Shown here: piece by piece, positions 14,962 to 23,265 of the stretch | Numbering within the stretch: the stretch's first letter is position 1 | Layout of the letters: each line of letters begins with the position of its first letter | Source: Bordetella genomosp. 1 | Lineage (GTDB): Bacteria > Pseudomonadota > Gammaproteobacteria > Burkholderiales > Burkholderiaceae_B | DNA: 64,000 nucleotides | NCBI RefSeq assembly: GCF_002261335.1 | Contig: NZ_NEVL01000002.1 | Coordinates: 248,001-312,000 of the forward strand | Direction: 5' to 3' | Translations under genes and position numbers: made by a program | The notes under the pieces: generated by a model | The model's database searches: none | Seen by the model: the letters and a program-made list of their open reading frames with translations, nothing else | What the model was told of the DNA's origin: nothing

Positions 14962-15729
14962 TCAGGCCAGGCCGAGCATGTCGGCCAGGCTGCGCTCGGG
15001 CTGGGTCTCGACCAGCTGGATGTGCGATTCGAGCTGGCGCAGGTGCAGGTCCATCTCGGCCACCGCCTCGGCCACGCGGCCCTGTTCCAGGAAGTCCACC
15101 ACGCGCGCGTGTTCGTCGTGTTCGCAGGTGGCGTTGCCGGGCGGCTGGAAGATCGCCACGACCAGCGAGCAGCGCGAGATGATTTCGGCCAGGTAGCGCG
15201 CCAGGATCGGGTTGTGCGACAGCTCGCCCAGCCGCAGGTGGAACGAGCTCGCCAGCCGAGCCCACTCGGTCTGCGGATAGCTGTGCATGGCGCGGTGCTC
15301 GTCGCGCAGCTGGCGCCGCAGCGAGGCATAGTCGGCGCGCGAGGCCGTCTGCGCCACCAGCGGCAGGATCGCCGCCTCGAGCGCGCGGCGCGCCTCGAAC
15401 AGCATGCCCACCTCTTCGCGCGTGGGCATCGCCACCATGGCGCCGCGGTTGGGCCGCAGCTCCACCACGTGGTCGTGGGCGAGGCGCTGCAGCGCCTTCT
15501 GCACCGTGCTGCGTCCCACGCCGAACAGCTCGCACAGCGCGGCCTCGGGCAACTTGGTGCCGGGCCGCAGGCGCTGGCTCATCACGCCGCTCACCACCGA
15601 TTGGTAGATGCGGGTCTCGGCGTCTTCGGCCGGCGCCGCGGACGCGGCCGGGGCCAGCGCGCCGGGGCGTACCTTGGGGCGGCCGCGCGGCGCGGGGGCG
15701 GCGCGGGAAGGGGAGGCTGCTTTCTTCAT
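14962..15729 (-). CDS. GntR-family transcriptional regulator, FCD (FadR/VanR) subfamily
   Basis: The 255-residue protein has a basic, Pro/Ala-rich extension of about 35 residues. Then comes the winged helix (IYQSVVSGVMSQRLRPGTKL, ELFGVGRSTVQKALQRL, VVELRPNRGAMVA), then an all-helical FCD ligand domain. The FCD domain has the metal-site pattern SSFHLRLGELSHN and a late histidine in DLHLRQLESH. FCD regulators usually sense a small organic acid of the pathway they control. It is the last gene of a minus-strand operon, 52 bases after the amidase stop. The inverted tandem repeat at 18511-18558 is its most likely operator. Confidence 0.92.
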   Translation of the reverse strand: MKKAASPSRAAPAPRGRPKVRPGALAPAASAAPAEDAETRIYQSVVSGVMSQRLRPGTKLPEAALCELFGVGRSTVQKALQRLAHDHVVELRPNRGAMVAMPTREEVGMLFEARRALEAAILPLVAQTASRADYASLRRQLRDEHRAMHSYPQTEWARLASSFHLRLGELSHNPILARYLAEIISRCSLVVAIFQPPGNATCEHDEHARVVDFLEQGRVAEAVAEMDLHLRQLESHIQLVETQPERSLADMLGLA

Positions 15730-15781
15730 GACTCGGTCGTCGGGAGCGGGGCAGGCGCCGGGCCCGCCCCGGGATCGGACT

Positions 15782-17044
15782 TCATTTTGCCATCGCGGCC
15801 GTGGCTGCGGCAGGCGTTTCGGTGCCCACGGCGGCCAGCTGGCGGCCCACGGCGACGGCCAGGCGGATCAGCGCCAGGTCGCTGCCCGCGGGGCCGAGCA
15901 GCGACACCCCGGCCGGCAGGCCGTCGGCGCCGATGAACGGAATGTTCACCTGCGGCAGCCCGGCCAGGCCGGCGATCGACGTGATGCGAAACGTGTTGGC
16001 ACGGATCTGGTCGACCGTGACCGGATCCGCCGTGCGCGAGATCGCCACGCTGGAGGCCGACGGCAGCACCGCCACCGTGTGCTCGCCCAGCAGCGCGCGG
16101 ATCTGCGCGCGCAGGCGGGCCTGTTCCGCGCTCGCCGCGGCCGCCGTGTCGGCAGCGACGGCGGCGGCCATCTTCCAGCGGCCGGCCACGGCCGCGCCGA
16201 ACTCGGGCTGCGCCCGCGTGATCCAGTCGCGATGGGTCTGCCACGCATCGTAGGCGGACACGGTCACATAGGTCTGGCGCCACTGCTCCAGGTCGGTATC
16301 GGAGCTGGGCGCGTTGCCCACCGGCAGTCCCAGCCCGGTCTCGAGCGCCTGCGTCACCGCGCGCAGCAGCGGCTGGAACACCGGGTCCGCCTGGATGCAG
16401 GCGTCGCTCAGCACGACCGCCGCCGACCAGGGCCGGCTGTCCGGGCCGGGCAGCAGGGTGCGCCCGACGCGCTCGAACACGTCGGCGTCGGCGGCCAGCC
16501 AGGTCACCGTGTCGAACAGCGGCGACAGGGGCACGAGGTGTTCCGCGCTCACCAGGCCGTGCGTGGTGCGCAGGCCCCAGAGGCCGCAATAGCTGGCGGG
16601 CACGCGGGTCGAGCCGCCGGTGTCGGTGCCCAGCGCGAAGTCGACCAGGCCGGCCGCGACCGCGGCGGCCGAGCCGCTCGACGAGCCGCCCGGCACCCGG
16701 TCCGGCGCGCGGCTGTTGAGCGGCGTGCCGTAGTGCACGTTCTCGCCCTGGATGCTGTAGGCCAGCTCGTCGGTGATGGTCTTGCCGTGCAGGTGCGCGC
16801 CGGCCGCGAGCAGGCGCGCCACCACGGGGCTGGTGGCGGTGGCCGGCGCATGGGTGGCGAGCCAGCCGGGATTGCCGGCGCCGGTGGTGTGGCCGGCCAC
16901 GTCGAACAGATCCTTGGCGGCGAACGTCAGGCCGTCGAGCGGACCGCGCGCGCTGGGCGGCACGCTGAACAGGCCATGCGGCACCCAGGCGCCCACGGTG
17001 TCGGTGAAGGGCAGGGCGCTGGCGCCGGTGTCGGGATGGGTCAT
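15782..17044 (-). CDS. Amidase (amidase signature family)
   Basis: The 420-residue hydrolase has the complete Ser-cisSer-Lys triad of the amidase signature family: Lys in TFAAKDLFD, cis-Ser in VPGGSSSGSAAAVA, and the nucleophile Ser in GTDTGGSTRVPAS. It should hydrolyse a linear amide to acid and ammonia. The C-terminal part contains the usual GLPQVNIPF segment. The length is on the short side for the family (450-500). It has no signal peptide, so it acts on imported substrate. Its ATG overlaps the deacetylase stop by 4 bases (ATGA). The substrate is unknown, but a ureide, cyclic-imide product or N-carbamoyl compound would fit the neighbours. Confidence 0.92.
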   Translation of the reverse strand: MTHPDTGASALPFTDTVGAWVPHGLFSVPPSARGPLDGLTFAAKDLFDVAGHTTGAGNPGWLATHAPATATSPVVARLLAAGAHLHGKTITDELAYSIQGENVHYGTPLNSRAPDRVPGGSSSGSAAAVAAGLVDFALGTDTGGSTRVPASYCGLWGLRTTHGLVSAEHLVPLSPLFDTVTWLAADADVFERVGRTLLPGPDSRPWSAAVVLSDACIQADPVFQPLLRAVTQALETGLGLPVGNAPSSDTDLEQWRQTYVTVSAYDAWQTHRDWITRAQPEFGAAVAGRWKMAAAVAADTAAAASAEQARLRAQIRALLGEHTVAVLPSASSVAISRTADPVTVDQIRANTFRITSIAGLAGLPQVNIPFIGADGLPAGVSLLGPAGSDLALIRLAVAVGRQLAAVGTETPAAATAAMAK

Positions 17045-17979
17045 GCGAGTGTCTCCTTGGCGCGGGTAAGCGTATCGACGTGCGCGCAGATCGCGCCCGG
17101 CGTGGTGAACCAGACAGCGCCGCGATCGCGCTGCTCGGCGATGTGCGCCAGCGCGCGGCGCAGATGGCGCAGCCGATAGGGCTGGCCGACGAGATAGGGG
17201 TGCAGCGCGATGCCCATCACCAGCGGCTGGCGCTGCGACTGCTCCAGCATTTCGTCGAAGTTGTCGATGATGAGCTGGGCGAAATCCTTGCCGTCCATCT
17301 GGCGCGCCACGATCATCGGAATGTCGTTGACCTCCTGCGGATAGGGCACCGACCACAGCGGCGCCGCTGCGCGCGTGCGCAGCGCGACGGGCTGGTCGTC
17401 GTGGCACCAGTTGAGCGTGTAGCGATAGCCGGTCTCGGCGAGCAGGTCGGAGGTCAGGGGCGACTCGGCGATCCAGGGCGAGAGCCAGCCGGCCGGCCGG
17501 CTGCCGCTGCGCGCGGCAAAGCGCTCGGCGCAATGCTCGAGCAGGGCCCGTTCGGTGGCCTCGTCGTAGCCGCCCTGGTGTTCGGCGTTGGTGTGGCCGT
17601 GCGCGATCAGCTCGTCGCCGCGCGCGAGGCAGGCGTCGATCAGCTCGGGGCAGTGGTCCAGGATCGACGTGTTCGCGATCACGCCGGCCGGCAGGCGCAG
17701 CGCGTCGAACAGCTCGAGGCAGCGCCATGCGCCCACGCGGTTGCCGTATTCGCGCCAGGCATAGTTCAGCACATCGGGTTCGCCGAAGCTCGCGCCCAGG
17801 CGTGCGCCCATGCCCGAGCCGTAGGCGAAGTGTTCGATGTTGAAGCCCAGGTAGACCGCCAGCCGCGCGCCGCCCGGCCAGTCGTAGTCGGCGCGGCCGT
17901 GGATGGGCGAGTAGTCGAAGCGGCCGTGGGTGGCCAGCGGGCCGAAGGCCGCGGCCGGGAAGGGGGCGGGCGCGCTCAT
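17041..17979 (-). CDS. Polysaccharide deacetylase / PuuE allantoinase-like hydrolase
   Basis: The 312-residue NodB-homology protein has RLAVYLGFNIEHFAYG where classical deacetylases have TFDDG. This places it with the PuuE/cyclic-amide branch rather than with peptidoglycan or chitin deacetylases. Further conserved blocks are HGHTNAEHQGGY (metal-binding histidines), GWLSPW and GIALHPYLVGQPYR near the C-terminus. There is no signal peptide, again unlike wall-active enzymes. It is the middle gene of three tightly overlapping genes. Proteins of this branch open small rings (allantoin-like) or hydrolyse formamides; the exact substrate here is an open question. Confidence 0.85.
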   Translation of the reverse strand: MSAPAPFPAAAFGPLATHGRFDYSPIHGRADYDWPGGARLAVYLGFNIEHFAYGSGMGARLGASFGEPDVLNYAWREYGNRVGAWRCLELFDALRLPAGVIANTSILDHCPELIDACLARGDELIAHGHTNAEHQGGYDEATERALLEHCAERFAARSGSRPAGWLSPWIAESPLTSDLLAETGYRYTLNWCHDDQPVALRTRAAAPLWSVPYPQEVNDIPMIVARQMDGKDFAQLIIDNFDEMLEQSQRQPLVMGIALHPYLVGQPYRLRHLRRALAHIAEQRDRGAVWFTTPGAICAHVDTLTRAKETLA

Positions 17980-18398
17980 TTCTGCGCCAGCCCCGCGCGC
18001 GCCAGCAGCCACTCGGCGCTGTCGTTCCAGACGTCCATCTCCACGATCAGGCCGTCGCGCAGCACGTAGCGGTCGACGTAGCGATTGCCTTCGAACGGCG
18101 TGCCGTCGAGCCATTCGCCGTAGAGCGTGCCGCGGTTGTAGACCACCGCCAGCTCGGCGGTTGCGCCCGCAACCACATCCGTGGATTCGAAGCGCTTCTT
18201 CACCCAGGCATAGCGCGAGGCATTGAAGGCGGTGCATTCGGCCGGGTCGCGCATCTCGCGCCCGCCGGTGAAGCGGATCCGCAGCGCCGGGCTCACGTAG
18301 CGCCGGGCGCCTTCGGGGTCCGGCTTCATCAACGTCGTGAGGTAGGCGTCGACGATGGCGCCGGCGTCGGCGGCGGTCCAGTTTGGTGCGGTGTGCAT
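17976..18398 (-). CDS. SnoaL/NTF2-like protein
   Basis: The 140-residue protein fits an NTF2-like cone fold. It has a long first helix (AGAIVDAYLTTLM), then PALRIRFTGGREM, several strands with TAELAVVYNRGTLY, and a closing NRYVDRYVLRDGLIVEMDVWND, the typical last strand of SnoaL-like domains. Members include ketosteroid-isomerase-like and polyketide cyclase-like proteins and many of unknown function. ATG at 18398 is the first gene of the minus-strand operon; its stop overlaps the deacetylase ATG by 4 bases. Its exact role in the pathway is unknown. Confidence 0.82.
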   Translation of the reverse strand: MHTAPNWTAADAGAIVDAYLTTLMKPDPEGARRYVSPALRIRFTGGREMRDPAECTAFNASRYAWVKKRFESTDVVAGATAELAVVYNRGTLYGEWLDGTPFEGNRYVDRYVLRDGLIVEMDVWNDSAEWLLARAGLAQK

Positions 18399-18510
18399 CG
18401 TTTGCTCCCATGAGTGCACTGTTTTTGTGCGTGTCGGGTGTGGCCGGGGCGGTGGCGGCAGGCGCGTCGAAGACGCCGTCCAAACCGTTTTTCCCGCCAA
18501 TAAACCGATT

Positions 18511-18558
18511 GATTGTCGGCAATAAATACCAATGGATTGCCGGCAAAAATACCTGGGT
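18511..18558. promoter_or_regulatory. 24-bp tandem operator-like repeat in the divergent promoter region
   Basis: GATTGTCGGCAAT (from 18511) and GATTGCCGGCAAA (from 18535) start exactly 24 bp apart. Each has a palindromic core (ATTGTCGGCAAT, TTGCCGGCAA) followed by an A-rich ATACC tail. A third partial copy, CGCCAATAAACC, lies at 18495-18506. The spacing of two helical turns and the position between the divergent NTF2 and binding-protein genes suggest binding by the GntR/FCD regulator at 14962. The rest of 18399-18678 holds no gene. Confidence 0.6.
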
Positions 18559-18678
18559 ACACAAGCAAACCCTGTGCCAGGATTCGCGACGAAAAAAGAA
18601 AACTGGCATGGCTTTTGCTTGAAGCGGGACAGGGCCGACCCACGCGCCTTCACCAACGAACCCCTTCGGGAGAATTCC

Positions 18679-19863
18679 ATGTCTCGTCTTTCTCGCCGCA
18701 CCTTTGTCTGCACCGCATTCGCCCTGTTGAGCGCCGGATTCGGCACGCAGGCCCTGGCCGCCGAGCCGATCAAGATCGGTCTGATCACCGCGCTGTCGGG
18801 CCAGTCGGCCCTGGCCGGCGAAGCCATTTCGCGCGGCATGCTGGTGGCGATCGACGAGATCAATGCCCGCGGCGGCCTGCTGGGCGGCCGCAAGCTCGAG
18901 CTGGTGCGCCGCGACGACGAGGCCAATCCCGCCAAGGGCGTGGTGGCCGCGCGCGAGTTGATCTACAAGGAGAAGGTCGCCGTGATCTTCGGCGGGCTCG
19001 ACACGCCGGTGTCGATGGCCATCGTGCCGCTGGTGAACCAGGCCAAGATGCCCTTCATGGGGCCCTGGGCCGCGGGCACGCCGATCACCAAGAACGGCGC
19101 CAATCCCAACTATGTGTTCCGCGTCTCGGCGGTCGACGAGATCGTCGACGTGGGCATGGTCGATTACGCCCAGAAGAACTTCAAGACCTCGAAGTTCGGC
19201 CTCGTCATGGTCAACAACCCGTGGGGCGAGTCCAACGAAAAGGGCCTGGTGGCCGCGCTCAGCGCCAAGGGCCTCAAGCCGGTGGGCAGCGAAAAGTTCG
19301 AAGGCAACGACGTCGACGTCGTGCCGCAGCTCACGCGCCTGAAGGCGGCCGGTGCCGACACGCTGTTCATGGTCGGCAACGTCGGCCCGTCGGCACAGGT
19401 GGTCAAGTCGCTCGACCGCATGGGCTGGAAGGTGCCGGTCGTGTCGCACTGGGGCCCCGCAGGCGGCCGCTTCACCGAGCTCGCCGGCCCCAATGCCAAG
19501 GAAGTCCACTTCGTGCAGACCTACAGCTTCTTCGGCAAGCAGTCGCCGGTGGGCGAGAAGGTGATCGCCGCGCTCAAGGCCAAGTATCCCGACGTGAAGG
19601 GCCCGGAAAACATCACGCCGGCCGTGGGCGTGGCCAACGCCTATGACGCCATGCAGCTCACCGCGCTGGCCATCGAACGCGCGGGCTCGACCGACGGCGA
19701 CGCGATCCGCCAGGGCTTCTACAAGATCGACAGCTACGACGGCCTCATCAAGCAATACAAGCTGCCCTTCACGCCGACCGTGCACGACGCGCTGAGCGAC
19801 AAGGACTACGTCTGGGCGCAGTTCATCGACAACCGCATCCTGCCCGTCGGGATGGCGCAGTAA
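18679..19863 (+). CDS. HAAT ABC transporter substrate-binding protein, possible Tat substrate
   Basis: The 394-residue Peripla_BP_6 protein has the mature start EPIKIGLITALSGQSALAGE. The signal peptide (MSRLSRRTFVCTAFALLSAG, ending ALAA) carries SRRTF, which fits a twin-arginine motif, so Tat export is plausible but Sec cannot be excluded. GGGAG-like Shine-Dalgarno bases 9 nt before the ATG support the start. It begins the plus-strand arm of the divergent locus and is followed by its permease gene after 24 bases. The ligand is probably the compound handled by the amidase/deacetylase arm. Confidence 0.9.
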   Translation: MSRLSRRTFVCTAFALLSAGFGTQALAAEPIKIGLITALSGQSALAGEAISRGMLVAIDEINARGGLLGGRKLELVRRDDEANPAKGVVAARELIYKEKVAVIFGGLDTPVSMAIVPLVNQAKMPFMGPWAAGTPITKNGANPNYVFRVSAVDEIVDVGMVDYAQKNFKTSKFGLVMVNNPWGESNEKGLVAALSAKGLKPVGSEKFEGNDVDVVPQLTRLKAAGADTLFMVGNVGPSAQVVKSLDRMGWKVPVVSHWGPAGGRFTELAGPNAKEVHFVQTYSFFGKQSPVGEKVIAALKAKYPDVKGPENITPAVGVANAYDAMQLTALAIERAGSTDGDAIRQGFYKIDSYDGLIKQYKLPFTPTVHDALSDKDYVWAQFIDNRILPVGMAQ

Positions 19864-19887
19864 GCCCGCGGGCTCACGGAGAAGACA

Positions 19888-20766
19888 ATGCAGTTGCTGG
19901 CGGCGCTGATCAGCGGGCTGGGCCTGGGGAGCATGTATGGCCTCATGGCCCTGGGTTTCCACATCACCTATTCGGTCTCCGGGACCGTCAACTTTGCCCA
20001 GGGCAGCTCGATGATGCTGGGCGCGGTGCTCTGCTTCACCTTCGCCCAGACCTTGGGCTGGGGCATGGCGCCGGCGATCCTGCTCGCGTTGATCTGCTGC
20101 GCGCTGTACGGGCTGGTGGTCGAGTTCGTGGCGGTGCGGCCTTTCGCCGCACGCGGCTCGAACGCCTGGCTGATGTCCACCGTGGCGCTCGGCATCGTGC
20201 TCGACAACGTGGTCATGCACACGTTCGGCAAGGAGCCGCGCAGCCTGCCCTCGCCGCTGGCGGTCGCGCCCATCGAGGTCGCCGGCCTGGGCCTGGGCGT
20301 GTACCCGCTGCAACTGCTGATTCCGCTCATGGGCCTGGCGCTCGCCGCGGTGCTGCATCTGGTGGCGCGCCGCACGCGCTGGGGCACCGCGCTGCTGGCG
20401 GTGGTGCAGAACCGCGATGCCGCGCGCCTGATGGGCATTCCGATCAAGCGCGCGGTGGCCGCCGCCTTCGCGGTGTCCACGCTGTTCGCCGGCGTGGCCG
20501 GCATCCTGATCGCGCCGCTGTTCAACGTGAACGCCGACATGGGCACGCTGTTCGGCCTGAAGGCCTTCGCGGTGGCGATCCTGGGCGGCATCAGCTCCGC
20601 GTGGGGCGTGATGCTGGCCGGCCTGATCTTCGGCATCGCCGAGGCGCTGGTCACCGTCACGCTGGGCTCGGGCTATACGCAGATCATCACATTCGCCCTG
20701 GTCATCGCGGTGCTCGCCGCGCGGCCCAATGGCCTGTTCGGACGGGCGGAGGTCAAGAAAGTATGA
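19888..20766 (+). CDS. HAAT ABC transporter permease, LivH-type
   Basis: The 292-residue membrane protein has about eight helices. The N-terminus LGLGSMYGLMALGFHITY and SGTVNFAQGSSMMLGA, and the coupling loop AFAVAILGGISSAWGVMLAG, are LivH hallmarks. The stop overlaps the ATG of the fused permease-ATPase gene in an ATGA, so the two are translated together and should form one transporter. Confidence 0.92.
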   Translation: MQLLAALISGLGLGSMYGLMALGFHITYSVSGTVNFAQGSSMMLGAVLCFTFAQTLGWGMAPAILLALICCALYGLVVEFVAVRPFAARGSNAWLMSTVALGIVLDNVVMHTFGKEPRSLPSPLAVAPIEVAGLGLGVYPLQLLIPLMGLALAAVLHLVARRTRWGTALLAVVQNRDAARLMGIPIKRAVAAAFAVSTLFAGVAGILIAPLFNVNADMGTLFGLKAFAVAILGGISSAWGVMLAGLIFGIAEALVTVTLGSGYTQIITFALVIAVLAARPNGLFGRAEVKKV

Positions 20767-23252
20767 ACGCCAAATCATTCGCGGCGGGTGCCGCGCTGGT
20801 GTCGCTGGCACTGGTGCTGGCGCTCACCCTCAATAGCTACTACGTATTCGTGCTCGCCAACATCGCGCTGATCGCGATCGTCGGCATCGGCCTGAACGTG
20901 CTGCTCGGCCTGACCGGCCAGGTCTCGTTCGGCCACGTGGGCTTCTACGCCATCGGCGCCTACACGGTGGCGATCCTCACCACCAAGGTGGGCTGGGGCT
21001 TCTGGCCGGCCTGGGCGGCCGGCACGCTGCTGGCCGCCGCCATGGGCGCGCTGCTGGCGCTGCCGGCCTTGCGCGTGAAGGGGCCCTACCTGGCGATGAT
21101 CACCATCGCGTTCAGCTTCATCGTGCAGCACGCGGCGGTGGAGATGCGCGACCTCACCGGCGGCCAGAGCGGCATCATGGGCATCCTGCCGCCGCAGCTC
21201 TGGGCCGGCTGGGGCCCCGAACAGACGGTGGCCATCCTCGCCATCGTCACCGCCACGATCGTGCTGGTGGCCTACGCGCTGCTGGCACGCGGCAGCTGGG
21301 GCGCCGCGATGCGCGCGGTCAACGACAGCGAGACCGCGGCGCAGTCGATCGGCCTGAACCCGCTGGTCATCAAGACGGCCGCGTTCACGATCTCGGCCGC
21401 CGCGGCCGGGCTCGCCGGCGGGCTGTTCGCGCCGCTCTCGAGCTTCGTCACCGCCGAGACCTTCAGCTTCATGCAGTCGATCCTGTTCGTGCTGGTCGTG
21501 ATCGTGGGCGGCGCGGGCACCGTGGCCGGCCCGATCATCGGCGCGCTCATCGTGGGCGTGCTGCCCGAGCTGCTGGCATCGCTCGAGGCCTACCGGCTGC
21601 TGTTCTTCGGCGCCTTGCTGCTGCTCGTGCTGTGGGTCGCACCCGATGGCGCGGTGGGCCTGTGGCGCCAGCTGTGGCGCGGCGCAAAGCCAGCCGTCGC
21701 ACCACGCGCGGCCGCGGCCGAGCCCGCCGTGGCCGAGGTGGCGCTGCCGCGTCGGCCGCGCCAGGTGCTGTCGGCGCAGGGCCTGGGCATCACGTTCGGC
21801 GGCGTGCGCGCCGTGAGCGAGCTGTCGATGACGGTGCCCGAGGGCGCGGTCACCAGCCTGATCGGCCCCAACGGCGCGGGCAAGACCACCGCGCTCAACA
21901 TGATGAGCGGCTTCTACCGGCCGTCCGCCGGCGGCTTCACGCTGGGCGCGCGCGCGCTCGCCGGCCAGCCGGCCTTTCGCATCGCCCGCGCCGGCATCGC
22001 CCGCACTTACCAGACCTCGCAGCTGTTCGGCACCTTGAGCGTCGAGGACAACGTGGTGCTGGCCATGGCGCGCGGTCGGCTCGGCGGGCTGTTTTCTGCC
22101 AGCCGCTTCCACGGCGCGCCGGCACGGGCGCAGGCGCGTGCGCTGCTGGCGTTCTGCGGCTACACCGGCGCGCCCGACGCGCCCGCCGCCGGCCTGGCGC
22201 ACGTCGATCGCCGCCTGGTCGAGATCGCGCGGGCACTCGCCACCGATCCGGACGTGCTGCTGCTCGACGAGCCCGCGGCCGGTCTGTCGCGCGAAGACAA
22301 GGACACGCTGGCCGCGCTGCTGCGCCGCATCGCAGAGGCCGGCGTCGGCGTGGCGCTGGTCGAGCACGACATGGCGCTGGTGATGGCGATTTCGAATCAG
22401 CTCGTGGTGCTGGATGCCGGTCGCCGCCTGGCGGTGGGCACGCCGGCCGAGGTCCAGAACGACCCGGCCGTGAAGCAGGCCTACCTGGGCGAATCGTTGC
22501 AGACGCAAGCACCGGTCGAGCGTCCGCCGCGGGCGGCCGGACCCGAACTGCTGGGCGTGGCCGACCTCGTGGCTGGCTACGGCGCCGAGCCGGTGCTGCA
22601 CGGCATCAGCCTGCAGGTGCGCAGCGGCGAGATGGTGGCGCTGCTCGGCGCCAACGGCGCGGGCAAGTCGACCCTGATGCGCACGCTGGCGGGCCTGCAT
22701 CGCAGCCAGTCGGGCGGCATGCACATCGACGGCCACCAGCTCGAAGGCCGGGCCGCCGAGGATATCGTCGGCCTGGGCCTGGTGCTGGTGCCGGAAGGGC
22801 GGCAGGTGTTCCCGGAGCTGTCGGTGCTGGACAACATCCGCCTCGGCGCCTTCCTGGATCCGACCGACCGCGAGGCGCGCGTCGAGGAGATGCTGCAGCG
22901 CTTCCCGCGCCTGCGCGAGCGGCTGCACCAGCGTGCCGGCCTGCTGTCCGGCGGCGAGCAGCAGATGCTGGCCGTGGCGCGCGGCCTGATGAGCCGGCCG
23001 CGCGTGCTGCTGCTCGACGAGCCCTCGCTGGGCCTGGCGCCCAAGGTCATCGCGGAGCTGTTCGCCGCGCTCGACCGGCTGCGCAACGAGAACATGACGA
23101 TCCTGCTGGTGGACCAGATGGCCGGGCTCGCGCTGGCGCTGGCCGACCGGGCCTACGTGGTCGAGGGCGGCCATGTGGTCGCGCAGGGCACGGCGGCCGA
23201 GATCGCGGCCAACGACGACCTCGCCAACGCCTATCTGGGCGGCCACGCCTGA
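20763..23252 (+). CDS. Fused HAAT transporter: LivM permease + LivG ATPase + LivF ATPase
   Basis: One 829-residue frame carries three normally separate subunits. Residues 1-305 are a LivM permease with about eight helices (GLTGQVSFGHVGFYAIGAY; coupling VIVGGAGTVAGPIIG). Residues 335-580 are a LivG-type ATPase with Walker A GPNGAGKTT near 368 and Walker B LLLLDEPAAGLS. Residues 594-829 are a LivF-type ATPase with Walker A GANGAGKST, signature LSGGEQQMLAVARGL and Walker B. In the LivG part the ABC signature is degenerate (GLAHVDRRLVEIARAL in place of LSYGQQRRLEIARAL), so one ATP site may be weak. The joints are an Ala/Pro/Arg-rich linker and a short QAPVERPPRAAG linker. No stop or frameshift interrupts it. 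Confidence 0.93.
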   Translation: MNAKSFAAGAALVSLALVLALTLNSYYVFVLANIALIAIVGIGLNVLLGLTGQVSFGHVGFYAIGAYTVAILTTKVGWGFWPAWAAGTLLAAAMGALLALPALRVKGPYLAMITIAFSFIVQHAAVEMRDLTGGQSGIMGILPPQLWAGWGPEQTVAILAIVTATIVLVAYALLARGSWGAAMRAVNDSETAAQSIGLNPLVIKTAAFTISAAAAGLAGGLFAPLSSFVTAETFSFMQSILFVLVVIVGGAGTVAGPIIGALIVGVLPELLASLEAYRLLFFGALLLLVLWVAPDGAVGLWRQLWRGAKPAVAPRAAAAEPAVAEVALPRRPRQVLSAQGLGITFGGVRAVSELSMTVPEGAVTSLIGPNGAGKTTALNMMSGFYRPSAGGFTLGARALAGQPAFRIARAGIARTYQTSQLFGTLSVEDNVVLAMARGRLGGLFSASRFHGAPARAQARALLAFCGYTGAPDAPAAGLAHVDRRLVEIARALATDPDVLLLDEPAAGLSREDKDTLAALLRRIAEAGVGVALVEHDMALVMAISNQLVVLDAGRRLAVGTPAEVQNDPAVKQAYLGESLQTQAPVERPPRAAGPELLGVADLVAGYGAEPVLHGISLQVRSGEMVALLGANGAGKSTLMRTLAGLHRSQSGGMHIDGHQLEGRAAEDIVGLGLVLVPEGRQVFPELSVLDNIRLGAFLDPTDREARVEEMLQRFPRLRERLHQRAGLLSGGEQQMLAVARGLMSRPRVLLLDEPSLGLAPKVIAELFAALDRLRNENMTILLVDQMAGLALALADRAYVVEGGHVVAQGTAAEIAANDDLANAYLGGHA

Positions 23253-23265
23253 GGCGTGGCGCGCG

